This document shows positions 25,893-35,128 of a stretch of DNA of 64,000 bases, in pieces. The DNA comes from CAYMZZ01 sp044463125 (GTDB lineage Bacteria > Bacteroidota > Bacteroidia > Chitinophagales > Chitinophagaceae): NCBI GenBank assembly GCA_044463125.1, contig JBIQMS010000001.1, positions 62,001 to 126,000 on the forward strand, written 5' to 3'. The notes beneath the pieces are model-generated. The model was not told the DNA's origin, searched no databases, and saw only the letters and a program-made list of their open reading frames with translations. How positions within the stretch are numbered: the first letter of the stretch is position 1; the number at the start of each line of letters is the position of its first letter. The position numbers and the translations under genes are program-made.

Positions 25893-26630
25893 TTAAAACT
25901 CGGTAATGGAACTATATAATCTTGGACTCGCATAAAAGCTACCACGCAAGACTAAAGTATAGCTTCTCTTTTGCGTGGTGACATAGCTATTAACTTGTGC
26001 CAGCAAATTGCTGGTGCCCGCCTCATGAATCAGCAGGGTATCGCTGGTATTGGAAGGGTAGGAGATGAAATCTGTAACCTGCGAAAAGCCCAGGTTGCTC
26101 GCTATGTTCTGGTTCAGCGCTTTGGAAAAAATATCCACCGCAGGTGGCTGACCCACCGGCGTACGCCAGAAATAGGCAAAGCGGACACGCGAGGTAGTAT
26201 CGGCGGGAATGACAATATTCGTCGGAACTGTAATATGCTTGGTAGCATTCATGGTATCGTACATGAATATTGTGTACTTGCTATTGGCCTGAAAATTCTC
26301 CGAAAAATTCAAAGGAGCCTGGGTGCTGCTGGAAAGGGTGTCTTTCACCACAAAAGCACGAAGCCCGGGTTCTACCACAAATCCATAATCGGAACTATGG
26401 GCAGGGAAAGCGGCACCATAAAGAATGCTGGTACCATTTACCTGCTGGCCATCCACATAAATAAAGGTCCGGTTGGTACCCAGGGCCGCGTTGTAGAATT
26501 TCACAATGGCCGAATTGCTGAAATCATTGGTCTGTGGAGTCCGGTCGTATATCGCTTCCCTTGAGCAGGAGGCCAGCCCAATTGCAAATGCGCCGACAGC
26601 CAGAAGGGGAAGAATGATTTTATTTTTCAT
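25893..26630 (-). CDS. DUF4397-domain lipoprotein
   Basis: 245 residues. A signal peptide with lipobox LASC (Cys22) indicates an outer-membrane or periplasm-facing lipoprotein. Two DUF4397-like beta domains follow: residues about 40-130 (SAIVKFYNAALGTNRTFIYVDGQQVNGT, GLRAFVVKDT) and about 145-240 (RVRFAYFW, VDIFSKALNQNI, KRSYTLVLRGSF). It lies 32 bases behind susD, so it is probably the last gene of the susCD operon and may be an accessory surface lipoprotein. Ligand unknown. Confidence 0.8.
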   Translation of the reverse strand: MKNKIILPLLAVGAFAIGLASCSREAIYDRTPQTNDFSNSAIVKFYNAALGTNRTFIYVDGQQVNGTSILYGAAFPAHSSDYGFVVEPGLRAFVVKDTLSSSTQAPLNFSENFQANSKYTIFMYDTMNATKHITVPTNIVIPADTTSRVRFAYFWRTPVGQPPAVDIFSKALNQNIASNLGFSQVTDFISYPSNTSDTLLIHEAGTSNLLAQVNSYVTTQKRSYTLVLRGSFYASPRLYSSITEF

Positions 26631-26662
26631 ACTGTTTTTTTTAATCGGTCAAAAGGAATTGA

Positions 26663-28288
26663 TTAAGGCTGCGAGAACCACATTTCCTTGGTATGGTAAT
26701 CCAGGTCAAGTCCACCCACTTTCTGCAGCGCCTCCACGTTGTAGAGATACTCAGAGTTATATCGCGGACGACAACGATAAGCCAACTTGCCCAGGTTGTT
26801 GGCAAACAGATCGTTTACATCCAGAGGCTCAAAACCGGCATACACCTGCTGCCCTGTTCCGGGTTCCTCATCCGTATAATGGTAACGGCGCATATCCACC
26901 CAGGTTTCGATCACACCATAGCCATACATGGCGATATATTTCTGCAACATGATATGGGAAAGGCGCAGATCGCCTTGAGCTGGAACAATGGTGCTATTAG
27001 CCAGGAAATCATTTATTGTTTGATCCGTAATTTCACGACCCGCAGGAATAGCATAGTTGTAATCATCCTTCAGCATCTCGAGACTGCTGCGAATGCCCGC
27101 AATATAGCTGGTGCGTGCTTCCCCTTTCAATCCCTTGCGATAGTAAGCTTCGGCTTTCATGAAATGCACTTCGGCGGCACTGATGATGGGAAACTTGGGA
27201 TTATTCGCATAAACATAACGTGCGTCACTTGCATTGGGAGTTGTGGTGGTGGCATACAACCCGCCCCAGAAATTATTAGGCCGGTCATTCAATGCCAGGG
27301 TCTCAAACCCTTTAGTTGGACGAATTCCGGTGAAATTCCCGTTTGGGTTCTCGCGGAGGATATACCATGCACGCGGATCAGCCACTCCGGTGAATGTGGG
27401 GTTATTGCCATTCATCAGGTCAGCAATGAAGCGTGTCTGACGCTGACCACCGAAATTGCCACGTTGGGGACCCCAGAAATGATAGGTACCAATGGGTCCA
27501 GCATTGGTGAACTGCGCATAAGCATTATCCGCATGGTCAATAATGCCCAGATTGGCGTAGTAGATCACGGAATCGGCATTGTAACTGGCTTTGTTGGTCA
27601 GGTGGTTGAAAGAACGTGCCAGAACGGAATACACGAATTTCTTCCACTTGTTCACATCACCATTAAACATTTGCTTGTCGCCTTTGGCCAGATTTTGCTG
27701 ACTTACATTTCCATCGGTACGATCAAGGAAAGAAAGCGCAACGTGTGCCACTCGACGAACCTCCGCATATATTTCTTCCTGCGAATCATAATCAAAAACG
27801 CGCTGGCTGGTATTAAAAGCCTGTTTCAGGATGGCTTCGCCATACACATTCGTAAGGGTTAGCCAACCCCAGGAACGAATGGCATGGGCTACACCGACAT
27901 AATCCCATTTTTGCTCCTCTGTACCCCATTCAATGATGCGGTTCAGGTTCTGACCCTGTCCATAATAATGCATGGCCCATACACTACCCAACAAATCGCT
28001 GCCACCGGTAGCGCCACCCATACGATCGTATTGGTTGCCAGCCGTGCTTTGTGCCCAGAACTGGATATACTTTCCCAGGTACAATCCATCGTTGGTAGTA
28101 CCATAGTTAGAACCGGCGGCCGAATAGCTGCAGGTCATATTATCGATCAAACCCGGCAGCAAATCCTCAATGGGCTTCTTGGTATCCGCATTGGGATTGA
28201 GATAGGCTTCTTCAATCTTCTTGCTACAGCTCGCGAGCAGCGATGCGCTCAGCAAAACCGGCAAACAATATTTCAAATATTTTTTCAT
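26663..28288 (-). CDS. SusD/RagB family outer-membrane lipoprotein (SusD-like_2 type)
   Basis: 541 residues. Signal peptide with lipobox LASC (Cys21). NPNADTKKPIEDLLPGLIDNM near the N-terminus and the TPR-like helices (VGVAHAIRSWGWLTLTNVYGEA, FPIISAAEVHFMKAEAYYRKG) are typical of the SusD/RagB fold, closer to the SusD-like_2 group often annotated as nutrient-binding lipoproteins. It forms the lid over the partner SusC barrel and captures oligosaccharide or peptide ligands at the cell surface. The start lies 22 bases after the susC stop. Confidence 0.93.
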   Translation of the reverse strand: MKKYLKYCLPVLLSASLLASCSKKIEEAYLNPNADTKKPIEDLLPGLIDNMTCSYSAAGSNYGTTNDGLYLGKYIQFWAQSTAGNQYDRMGGATGGSDLLGSVWAMHYYGQGQNLNRIIEWGTEEQKWDYVGVAHAIRSWGWLTLTNVYGEAILKQAFNTSQRVFDYDSQEEIYAEVRRVAHVALSFLDRTDGNVSQQNLAKGDKQMFNGDVNKWKKFVYSVLARSFNHLTNKASYNADSVIYYANLGIIDHADNAYAQFTNAGPIGTYHFWGPQRGNFGGQRQTRFIADLMNGNNPTFTGVADPRAWYILRENPNGNFTGIRPTKGFETLALNDRPNNFWGGLYATTTTPNASDARYVYANNPKFPIISAAEVHFMKAEAYYRKGLKGEARTSYIAGIRSSLEMLKDDYNYAIPAGREITDQTINDFLANSTIVPAQGDLRLSHIMLQKYIAMYGYGVIETWVDMRRYHYTDEEPGTGQQVYAGFEPLDVNDLFANNLGKLAYRCRPRYNSEYLYNVEALQKVGGLDLDYHTKEMWFSQP

Positions 28289-28310
28289 ATTGAATGTTTT
28301 ATCGAGTTAT

Positions 28311-31300
28311 TTAAAAGGCTGCGCGCAGTCCTATGTTAATACTTACTGGAGTACCTATAGTTCCATAATCAAACCCTGCCGCACCAATGCCGCGCGTGCC
28401 TGCACCCGAACCACTTACACTGGGATCAGCGCCTGTATAATTCGTAAAAAGGATCAGATCGTTGGCCGTTACAAACGCACCCAGGTTGCGGATACCTTTA
28501 ATCTTCCGGGTCCATTTTTCCGGGAACATATAGGAAAGGGTGATGTCGCGCAGGCGGAACCAGTTTACATCCTTCTCAATGAATATCTCTTCTGGCATGC
28601 TGGTGCTGTAATAAGTAGGATGATAAGCAGGAATCACCACAATAGTATTACGCGTGGGGTTAGCTGTATTCTCCTTACCATCGCGCAGTACGCCGTCCAC
28701 TACCACCGGACTAAAACGGTCTTCGGTACGGGGACTCTTGCCGATCGAAGTGAGGAACTTGTCGTTGCCGTTAAAGATATCACCACCCACTTTCAGATCC
28801 CACAAGAAGCTAAGTGACCAGTTTTTGTAACGGAAATTATTGTTCCAACCAATACGAAAATCGGGGTTGCGGTCACCATAAGCCTGGTACACTGTATTAA
28901 CCAGGGGCAAACCTGAAGCGGGGTCCACCAGGATGTCGCCCGCATCATTCCGAAAGTAACCAGCCGATGTAATGGTGGTTACCGGGCCGCCCAGTTTCAA
29001 ACCACCTCTCGCGTTTCCGTAAACCCAGGTGTCGGCGATATAGTATTCAGCCACGTTGGCGGGCATTTCGGTAACCTTGCTCCACATACGGTTGAAGTTG
29101 ATCATCATATCCCAACTGAAATCATTCTTCCGAACTACATTACCGGAAAGAATCAATTCCAAACCACGGTTGCGTGTACCGCCGGCATTCTGTGAGTTCA
29201 ATACATAACCTGTACCATAGCTCAAGCGGAAGTTTTCAATGATCTGTCCTTTCGTAAGTGTATTATAATAAGCCGCATCAATCATGAGTCGGCCACGGAA
29301 CAAACGCAGCTCCGTACCAATTTCATATGTCTGCTGCCTTTCCGGCTCCAGGTCGGGGTTATTGTTCGTAAAGCCATACTGGAAGCCACCACCACTGGAA
29401 GTTACATTCGTAAATACCGACTGCGTGGAATAAGCCCCATTCAAGCGTGCGGTTTCCGCATAGGATCCACGCAATTTCCAGAAATCGAGAATGCCACCTT
29501 TTTTGATACCGGGGAAGATATCGCTCATGATCACACTCAGGCTGGCCCCGGGATAATTGTAATTGCGGTTTTGCTCAGGAAGGGTGGATGCCTCCTCGAA
29601 TCGCTGGGATACGGTAAGGTAGGCCAGGTTGCGGAAACTAATGCTCGCTTCGCCAAAATAGGCGAACATGCGCACGATCGATTTATTGTATTCGCCATAG
29701 ACGTTGCGCAGCAGGCGAGTCCGAGTACTGGGGTCCGTATTGGAACTATCTGTTCGATTTGGATCCGTAAGGTTGTTTCCTGTTACTGCATACATACTGG
29801 TTTCATAATCTTGCCACATGGTTCCCACCATCAGGCGTGCATTCCAGTTCTTTCCTAACTGTTTGCGCGCAGTTGCTGTAATCGTATGGTTATAACCCTT
29901 ATACTTGCGATAGAAATTATCCTGGATACCATTTACCAGGGCTGATACATAATACGACTGTGGATGATACTGAAGATAACCTGGGTTTTCATAGGCTTCA
30001 TACCCAAAGCGACCGGATAAGGTCAACCAGTCAAAAGGATTGATGTTGATACCCAGGCTGGCCGTATAACGATCGTTTTCATCATAGTTCTTGTTCTTAT
30101 TCACATTAAACAAGGGATTGTCGAATTCACCATTGGGATTGCCGGCATCAAATAATGGTATCTTATTACCGTTTCCATCTTCCCAGGTACGAATATCCCT
30201 ATCATTTGGCCACATTAGTAAGCTGATCAGGTAACCACCGGCACTACGCAACACTTTCCTGTTTTCAGAACGTATATAACCTATAGCTGGCATGATCTCT
30301 ACATATTTGCCGATCTTGGTGGTATTGGTCAAACGGAAATTCATACGCTTATAATTGTTGGCCGGTACCACGCCATCCTGATCGAAATAAGAAGCGGAGA
30401 AACGAAACGCGCTATTCTTCACACCAAAGTCAACTCCCAAATTATGGTTCTGAGCGAAACCGGTGCGGAAGAAGTTATCGCGGTTATTGTACAATTGTGT
30501 GCCTTCGGGATATTCGGGGCCAAAATATCGGAAAACTTCATTTGCCACGCCATTCTCGCCGTTTTGATAGCGGTCAATTGTTTCCGGAAAGCGATTGATT
30601 TTAGAAAAGCGGAAGCTGTTGTCGTACTGAATACCCAGCTTATTGGTCTTCGCTTTTTTGGTGGTAATAATAATGGCTCCCGAACTGGCCTGGCTCCCAT
30701 AAAGCGCCGTGGCTTCAGGTCCCTTCAAAACCGTGATCGTTTCAATATCATTGGGGTTAATATCGGCCATCCGGTTGGTATAATCCGTCTTCTGGTTGTT
30801 GGTGGATGTTAAGCCCGCACCTCTTTCCACAATACCCACACCGGCACCACCACCGGAGTTTTCGTCTATACTTTGGTTGTCCATGATAATACCATCCACT
30901 ACAAACAGGGGCTGATTGCTAAGCGAAAGAGAGTTGAATCCACGAAGAACGATGGAGCTGGAAGCACCGGCCGCACCAGAAGTGGGGCTAACGGTAAGAC
31001 CTGCCACACGTCCCTGCAAACCGTTAATGAAATTCTCGCGCTGTGTTTGCTTGATGTCTTCTCCATCCACGCGCTGTACCGAATATCCCAGCTCCCTCGG
31101 ATTTCGTCTGATATCCATCGCGGTTACAATTACTTCACCCAACGTACCATCTATGGCTTTCATCGAAATGCCCAGGGTATTGCTGTCGCCTGGCTTAATG
31201 GTTTGAGTTTCGTAACCTACATACGATACCTGCAAGGTTTCGCCGGGGTTTACGGCGATGCTGAAACGACCCTGCGCATCCGTTTGGGTAAGCCGGTTGG

Positions 31301-31454
31301 TACCGGAAACCCGGATGGTTACGCCTTGCAGCGGGGTCTTGTTGTCATCCGATAGAATTGTGCCCGTAATGGTTCTTTGTTGCGCCGAGACGAGTCCCGG
31401 GGTCAGGAGCAACAAAACGCACAAAGCTATCATTAACTGGAGAGTTCTTCTCAT
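28311..31454 (-). CDS. SusC/RagA family TonB-dependent outer-membrane transporter
   Basis: 1047 residues. Signal peptide (about 1-24), carboxypeptidase-D-like regulatory domain (about 27-105; TITGTILSDDNKTPLQGVTIRVSGTN), plug domain (about 110-235; LGYSVQRVDGEDI, GSSSIVLRGFNSLS, TVLKGPEATALYGSQASSGAI), then a 22-stranded barrel ending in INIGLRAAF. It imports large ligands using TonB energy together with the SusD-like protein. No glycoside hydrolase or lyase gene is nearby, so the substrate cannot be inferred; a DeoR-type sugar-phosphate regulator directly upstream hints at a sugar. Confidence 0.95.
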   Translation of the reverse strand: MRRTLQLMIALCVLLLLTPGLVSAQQRTITGTILSDDNKTPLQGVTIRVSGTNRLTQTDAQGRFSIAVNPGETLQVSYVGYETQTIKPGDSNTLGISMKAIDGTLGEVIVTAMDIRRNPRELGYSVQRVDGEDIKQTQRENFINGLQGRVAGLTVSPTSGAAGASSSIVLRGFNSLSLSNQPLFVVDGIIMDNQSIDENSGGGAGVGIVERGAGLTSTNNQKTDYTNRMADINPNDIETITVLKGPEATALYGSQASSGAIIITTKKAKTNKLGIQYDNSFRFSKINRFPETIDRYQNGENGVANEVFRYFGPEYPEGTQLYNNRDNFFRTGFAQNHNLGVDFGVKNSAFRFSASYFDQDGVVPANNYKRMNFRLTNTTKIGKYVEIMPAIGYIRSENRKVLRSAGGYLISLLMWPNDRDIRTWEDGNGNKIPLFDAGNPNGEFDNPLFNVNKNKNYDENDRYTASLGININPFDWLTLSGRFGYEAYENPGYLQYHPQSYYVSALVNGIQDNFYRKYKGYNHTITATARKQLGKNWNARLMVGTMWQDYETSMYAVTGNNLTDPNRTDSSNTDPSTRTRLLRNVYGEYNKSIVRMFAYFGEASISFRNLAYLTVSQRFEEASTLPEQNRNYNYPGASLSVIMSDIFPGIKKGGILDFWKLRGSYAETARLNGAYSTQSVFTNVTSSGGGFQYGFTNNNPDLEPERQQTYEIGTELRLFRGRLMIDAAYYNTLTKGQIIENFRLSYGTGYVLNSQNAGGTRNRGLELILSGNVVRKNDFSWDMMINFNRMWSKVTEMPANVAEYYIADTWVYGNARGGLKLGGPVTTITSAGYFRNDAGDILVDPASGLPLVNTVYQAYGDRNPDFRIGWNNNFRYKNWSLSFLWDLKVGGDIFNGNDKFLTSIGKSPRTEDRFSPVVVDGVLRDGKENTANPTRNTIVVIPAYHPTYYSTSMPEEIFIEKDVNWFRLRDITLSYMFPEKWTRKIKGIRNLGAFVTANDLILFTNYTGADPSVSGSGAGTRGIGAAGFDYGTIGTPVSINIGLRAAF

Positions 31455-31502
31455 AGCTGTGTTGTTTTAGGTATATATTTATTAAGCAGTTTAAAAGGTG
31501 AT

Positions 31503-32252
31503 TTACAACAACGCAATGCCGGCTTCCGCGTATGGTTTCAAAATGGGGTCGGAGGGTGGTAATTCTGTAATAAGGATATCGATCTTGCTCAAATCACAAA
31601 TCTGTATCGGCTGCACCGTGTTGATCTTTTCCGAAATGGACAGGCAAACCACTTTCCGGGAAGATTCAATCATCGCTTTCTTCAATTGCACCACTTCCCA
31701 GTCGTTGTCGGTAACGCCATTGGTAATATCGATGGCGTTGGTACCCAGGAAACAGATATCGGCATTCAGTTGATTAATCTTCGCAATGGCTTCAGGCCCC
31801 ACCGTAATTTTCGAACTTTTGGATATCCGGTCACCAATCAGTATCACTTCAATATTGGGATGATCCATATATTCCAAAATAGCTGCAATAGATCCGGATA
31901 TAAAAGTGGCACGCAATTGAGGGGGTAGCATCCGCGCCATTTCCACAATGGTGGTGCCACCGCCGGTGAGCACAAACATGCCATTATCGATTAACGCGAT
32001 CGCTTTCTGAGCGATTGTTTTTTTCTGTACCTGCGAATACACACCGTCGTTGGGAATATGCACCTGGCTGAAAGAATTGGAGAGGGCGCCACCATGCACT
32101 TTAATCAGTTTTCCCTCTTCCGACAGTTCCTGCAAGTCGCGACGGATAGTATCTTCCGACACATTGATCTCCGCACTCAGTGAGGAGGAAAGTACCTTGT
32201 TATGCAGGTTTACCTGCTGAAGGATATACGATTGTCTTTCCCTTTTTAGCAT
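31503..32252 (-). CDS. DeoR/GlpR family transcriptional regulator
   Basis: 249 residues. The N-terminal winged helix-turn-helix (about 1-57; MLKRERQSYILQQV, INVSEDTIRRDLQELSEEGKLIKVHGGA) carries the DeoR signature. The C-terminal sensor domain (about 75-230; LTGGGTTIVEMARMLPP, FISGSIAAILEYM, VILIGDRISKSSKITVGPEA) binds phosphorylated sugars in characterised members. The frame is open for 65 more codons upstream, but these run into repeats and lack homology; the ATG at 32252 is right. It precedes susC by 48 bases on the same strand and probably controls that operon. Confidence 0.92.
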   Translation of the reverse strand: MLKRERQSYILQQVNLHNKVLSSSLSAEINVSEDTIRRDLQELSEEGKLIKVHGGALSNSFSQVHIPNDGVYSQVQKKTIAQKAIALIDNGMFVLTGGGTTIVEMARMLPPQLRATFISGSIAAILEYMDHPNIEVILIGDRISKSSKITVGPEAIAKINQLNADICFLGTNAIDITNGVTDNDWEVVQLKKAMIESSRKVVCLSISEKINTVQPIQICDLSKIDILITELPPSDPILKPYAEAGIALL

Positions 32253-32665
32253 GCAGTCGTTTTGTTCGCAGGATAAATATAAGGGGAATTCCCGCACAAA
32301 ACCGCACAAACTGGAAAAAATCTGCAAGAATGTGCAAAAAACGGCACGGACCCCTGATGGCCTTGATGGCCTTGATTGCCATGATGGGATGGAGGGAGAT
32401 TTGAGAATTTGGGGATTTGGGAATTTGGGAACCTGCCTGCCTGTCACGTCCTAAAAAAAGTGGACACTTTCTACATTAATCACTTATCTGCGCTTATCAG
32501 CGGGAAAACTCTCCCGAACTATGAAGCTGATTAAAGCGCTGAAGCAGTTCCCGCAGATTGGCGCAGATTTATCCGCAGATTTTCGCAGATACTATCAATT
32601 AACTACTTACAACTTACAACTTACAACTTCCTACTTACAACTTACTACTTACAACTACCCACGTA
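32253..32665. repeat. Non-coding patchwork of several short-repeat families (R5)
   Basis: No gene. From left to right: GATGGCCTT repeats (about 32355-32390), an octamer arm of GGAATTTG type (32397-32431), CGCAGATT words (32543-32590), and at least seven ACTTACA heptads (about 32602-32657). A short ACGTACT array (32661-32676) follows and enters the end of nhaA. Unlike other clusters the arms here are not mirror-symmetric. Confidence 0.85.
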
Positions 32666-33835
32666 CTACGTACTACCTTCCTCTTCCCCCACCGGCTGCA
32701 ACCTCTTTGCGAGGGAAAAATGAAGAATGAGTAGTCCAACAACTGCCGCCACAAAGGAGGCTATCAGAATGGCAATTTTCGCATTAGTAATATGGCGCTG
32801 GTCTTCGAAGGCCAGGAGTGTGATGAAGATGGCCATGGTGAAACCAATCCCTGCGAGCAAACCTACCGCACCTATATGTTTCCATTTTACGCCAGCTGGT
32901 AAACTCGCCAACCCCAAAAGAATCGCGAGTAGGGAGAAGAGCATAATGCCTATCGGCTTTCCGGCCAATAGCCCAAAGAAAATGCCCAGGCTTCCATTGC
33001 TCAACAGGTCATCTGCCCAACCTGCTTCGATTACTATACAGGTATTAGCCAGTGCAAAAACGGGCAGTATGAAGAAGGAAACCGGCCTGTGCAATGCATG
33101 TTGCAACTTGTACGAAATGGTTTTCTTACTGCCCGTACCAAAGGGAATGGCAAATGCGAGCAACACTCCCGTGATGGTGGGATGCACGCCCGAATGCAGC
33201 ATGAAATACCACATGCCCACACCGGCCACCAAATAAATCCATAGAATATGAACCTTAAGCCGGTTCAACACCAGCAAAAAGGCAAATATTCCGAGAGAGA
33301 TGCCAAGGTTGGTTAGATCAAGTCCTTTGCTATAGAAAAAAGCGATTACGAGTATGGCGCCGAGATCGTCGATCACCGCCAGGGCGGTCAGGAAAATTTT
33401 GATGGAAATAGGGACGCGTTTACCCAGCAGCGAAAGAATCCCGATAGCGAATGCGATATCGGTGGCCATGGGGATACCGGCACCGGGCTGCTCGGGTGTA
33501 CCATAATTAAAGAGCAGGTAAATGCCGGCAGGAACCAGCATGCCGCCTGCAGCCGCGAATACGGGAAGCAGGGCACTCTTGATATCCGATAATTCGCCTT
33601 TGTATATCTCCCGCTCCAGCTCCAAACCAATGAGCAGGAAGAAAATCACCATCAGGCCATCGTTGATCCAGTACTCTAGCGAATAGTCGCCAATCTTGTA
33701 ATGCCAGAAACCAATATAGGACTCGCCCCAGGCGCTATTCGCAAGCAGCAGACTGATGACGGTACATCCTATTAAGAGGAATCCCGCGGCTTTCTCACTT
33801 TCAAAAAACTCGTTAAATAATTTCGTCAATCGCAT
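32666..33835 (-). CDS. nhaA: Na+/H+ antiporter NhaA
   Basis: 389 residues with 11-12 membrane spans. LAVIDDLGAILVIA holds the paired aspartates equivalent to Asp163/Asp164 of E. coli NhaA; PMATDIAFAIGIL contains the conserved Asp of TM4; GLELEREIYKGEL and HPTITGVLLAFAIP are further signatures. It exports Na+ in exchange for protons. The ATG at 33835 is chosen over a TTG at 33847, and a -7 box sits nine bases upstream of it. The last codons (GGT AGT ACG TAG) fall in an ACGTnnn heptad array, so the terminal Ser-Thr and the stop are repeat-derived. Confidence 0.94.
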   Translation of the reverse strand: MRLTKLFNEFFESEKAAGFLLIGCTVISLLLANSAWGESYIGFWHYKIGDYSLEYWINDGLMVIFFLLIGLELEREIYKGELSDIKSALLPVFAAAGGMLVPAGIYLLFNYGTPEQPGAGIPMATDIAFAIGILSLLGKRVPISIKIFLTALAVIDDLGAILVIAFFYSKGLDLTNLGISLGIFAFLLVLNRLKVHILWIYLVAGVGMWYFMLHSGVHPTITGVLLAFAIPFGTGSKKTISYKLQHALHRPVSFFILPVFALANTCIVIEAGWADDLLSNGSLGIFFGLLAGKPIGIMLFSLLAILLGLASLPAGVKWKHIGAVGLLAGIGFTMAIFITLLAFEDQRHITNAKIAILIASFVAAVVGLLILHFSLAKRLQPVGEEEGST

Positions 33836-33844
33836 GGTTGGGCG

Positions 33845-33852
33845 CAAAAATA
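33845..33852 (-). promoter_or_regulatory. -7 box (TATTTTTG) for nhaA
   Basis: Matches TAnnTTTG on the minus strand, nine bases before the ATG at 33835, implying a very short or absent 5' leader. Confidence 0.6.
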
Positions 33853-33864
33853 ATGAATAAATGC

Positions 33865-33958
33865 TGTTGTACGTATTACGTTGTACGTATTACGTTATAC
33901 GTTTTACGTTGTACGTAATACGTAAGTTGGAAGTATTAAGTCCTAAGTTGTAAGTTCT
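33865..33958. repeat. ACGTnnn array passing in register into AAGTTnn-like array (R6a)
   Basis: Eight ACGTnnn heptads (33865-33923) are followed without loss of the 7-base register by units ending in AAG (TTGGAAG, TATTAAG, TCCTAAG, TTGTAAG). It lies between the divergent genes nhaA and the small barrel protein. Confidence 0.9.
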
Positions 33959-34006
33959 ATGTGCTTGTATTTTTTGATTTTTTGGAGACATGTGCCAAAT
34001 TTTACC

Positions 34007-34400
34007 TCGACTCACGACTCACGGCTCACGATTCACGTCTCACGATTCACGTCTCACGCCTCACGATTCACGTTTAATTTCCATGGGCCGCCCTACGGAC
34101 GGCCCTAACATATGCCGCCCGCCGCGGCGGGCTTGATTGGAGGATTTTTTGATTTATTGGAAATAGGAGACACTACTTACTCATGAATCACAACTCACGC
34201 CTCACGCCTCACGTCTCACGACTCACGATTCACGTCTCACGCCTCACGATTCGCGTCTAATTTCCATGGGCCGCCCTACGGACGGCCCTAACATATGCCG
34301 CCCGCTTTGCGGGCTTGATTGCTTTTGGCTTAACGAGGATTAATACTCACGACTCACGATTCACGCCTCACGCCTCACGATTCACGATTCACGTCTCACT
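34007..34400. repeat. Three TCACGnn arrays with a duplicated 99-bp hairpin unit (R6b)
   Basis: Heptads of the form GnYTCAC run at 34007-34074, 34191-34257 and 34345-34399. Two direct copies (34041-34139 and 34224-34321) each contain part of an array plus a 65-base unit with two GC-rich hairpins: GGGCCG...CGGCCC, then a stem on GCCCGC. The second stem is a 16-bp palindrome in copy 1 and a 6-bp stem with TTT loop in copy 2. No ORF is credible in this 652-bp divergent region. Confidence 0.9.
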
Positions 34401-34487
34401 TAAAACTTACGACTTAGCACTTCTTTTGCATTTCCTTTAAACTTTTCCGGCATATTATTTCGTTAGGTTTACATTAAATTCAAAAAC

Positions 34488-34973
34488 ATGAATCGCAAAC
34501 CTCTATTGCTCTCTTTGATCGCCTGCCTGCTTTTTGCGGCTACGGCTTCTGCGCAATCCGGATATCGTACAGCCCTGGGTGTAAGGTTAAGTAGCAGCCC
34601 GGCGATGGTCAGCAATTCCATTTCGCTAAAGCATTTTATCAGCGACAATGCCGCTATCGAAGCGCTGTTTTCCTTCGGCGATCCGCTGGCTCTTGGCGCC
34701 CTTTACCAGGTACATAAGCCCTTGGGCTCCGAAGGCCTGCAATGGTTTTATGGAGGTGGCGCTTACCTGGGTTTTGTGAAAACCTTCAATCCGGTTAAGA
34801 ACCGCAACGAAACCGATCCCAATTTTGGCGCACAGGGAGTATTGGGGCTCGATTACAAGTTCATGAATGCTCCCATAAACCTTTCCCTCGACTGGAAACC
34901 TGAATTGAACCTGGTGAGCGATATTAATTTTGAACCCGCAGCGGTAGGCTTTACGGCAAGGTTTACCTTCTGA
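34488..34973 (+). CDS. Small outer-membrane beta-barrel protein
   Basis: 161 residues. Signal peptide (KPLLLSLIACLLFAATASAQ) followed by about eight alternating strands (RTALGVRLSS, NSISLKHFIS, AAIEALFSF, LQWFYGGGAYLGF, GAQGVLGLDYKF, INLSLDWKPELNL) and a C-terminal aromatic strand ending GFTARFTF, the form of a small eight-stranded porin-like barrel. No enzymatic motif. It is a single gene between two TCACGnn repeat clusters; the stop TGA is the first TGA of the right-hand cluster. Confidence 0.82.
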   Translation: MNRKPLLLSLIACLLFAATASAQSGYRTALGVRLSSSPAMVSNSISLKHFISDNAAIEALFSFGDPLALGALYQVHKPLGSEGLQWFYGGGAYLGFVKTFNPVKNRNETDPNFGAQGVLGLDYKFMNAPINLSLDWKPELNLVSDINFEPAAVGFTARFTF

Positions 34974-35125
34974 GCGTGAATCCTGAATCGTGAGGCGTGA
35001 ATCGTGAGTCGTGAGTAGAGAGAATTTCAAGATAATCTGCGAATTCCTTAAGGAAATCTCAATTGATCTTTCTGCCTTGGACGAAACAATCAATCGCCTC
35101 ACGACTCACGCCTCACGATTCACGT
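34971..35125. repeat. TGAnnCG / TCACGnn inverted arms between convergent genes (R7)
   Basis: Left arm of six TGAnnCG heptads (34971-35018) and right arm of CTCACGA/CTCACGC units (35096-35125), which are reverse complements of the same unit family. The spacer is about 77 bases. Confidence 0.88.
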
Positions 35126-35128
35126 ACC

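Noticed and set aside
26693..27862. 389-codon open frame antisense to susD
   Set aside because: It lies wholly within a clear SusD coding region and has no recognisable protein features; it is a composition shadow.
34007..34400. CRISPR-like array
   Set aside because: The units are seven bases long without unique spacers of constant length, and no cas gene is nearby.
33836..34487. Insertion sequence or MITE with terminal inverted repeats
   Set aside because: The two 99-bp copies are direct repeats, there is no transposase, and I see no target-site duplication.
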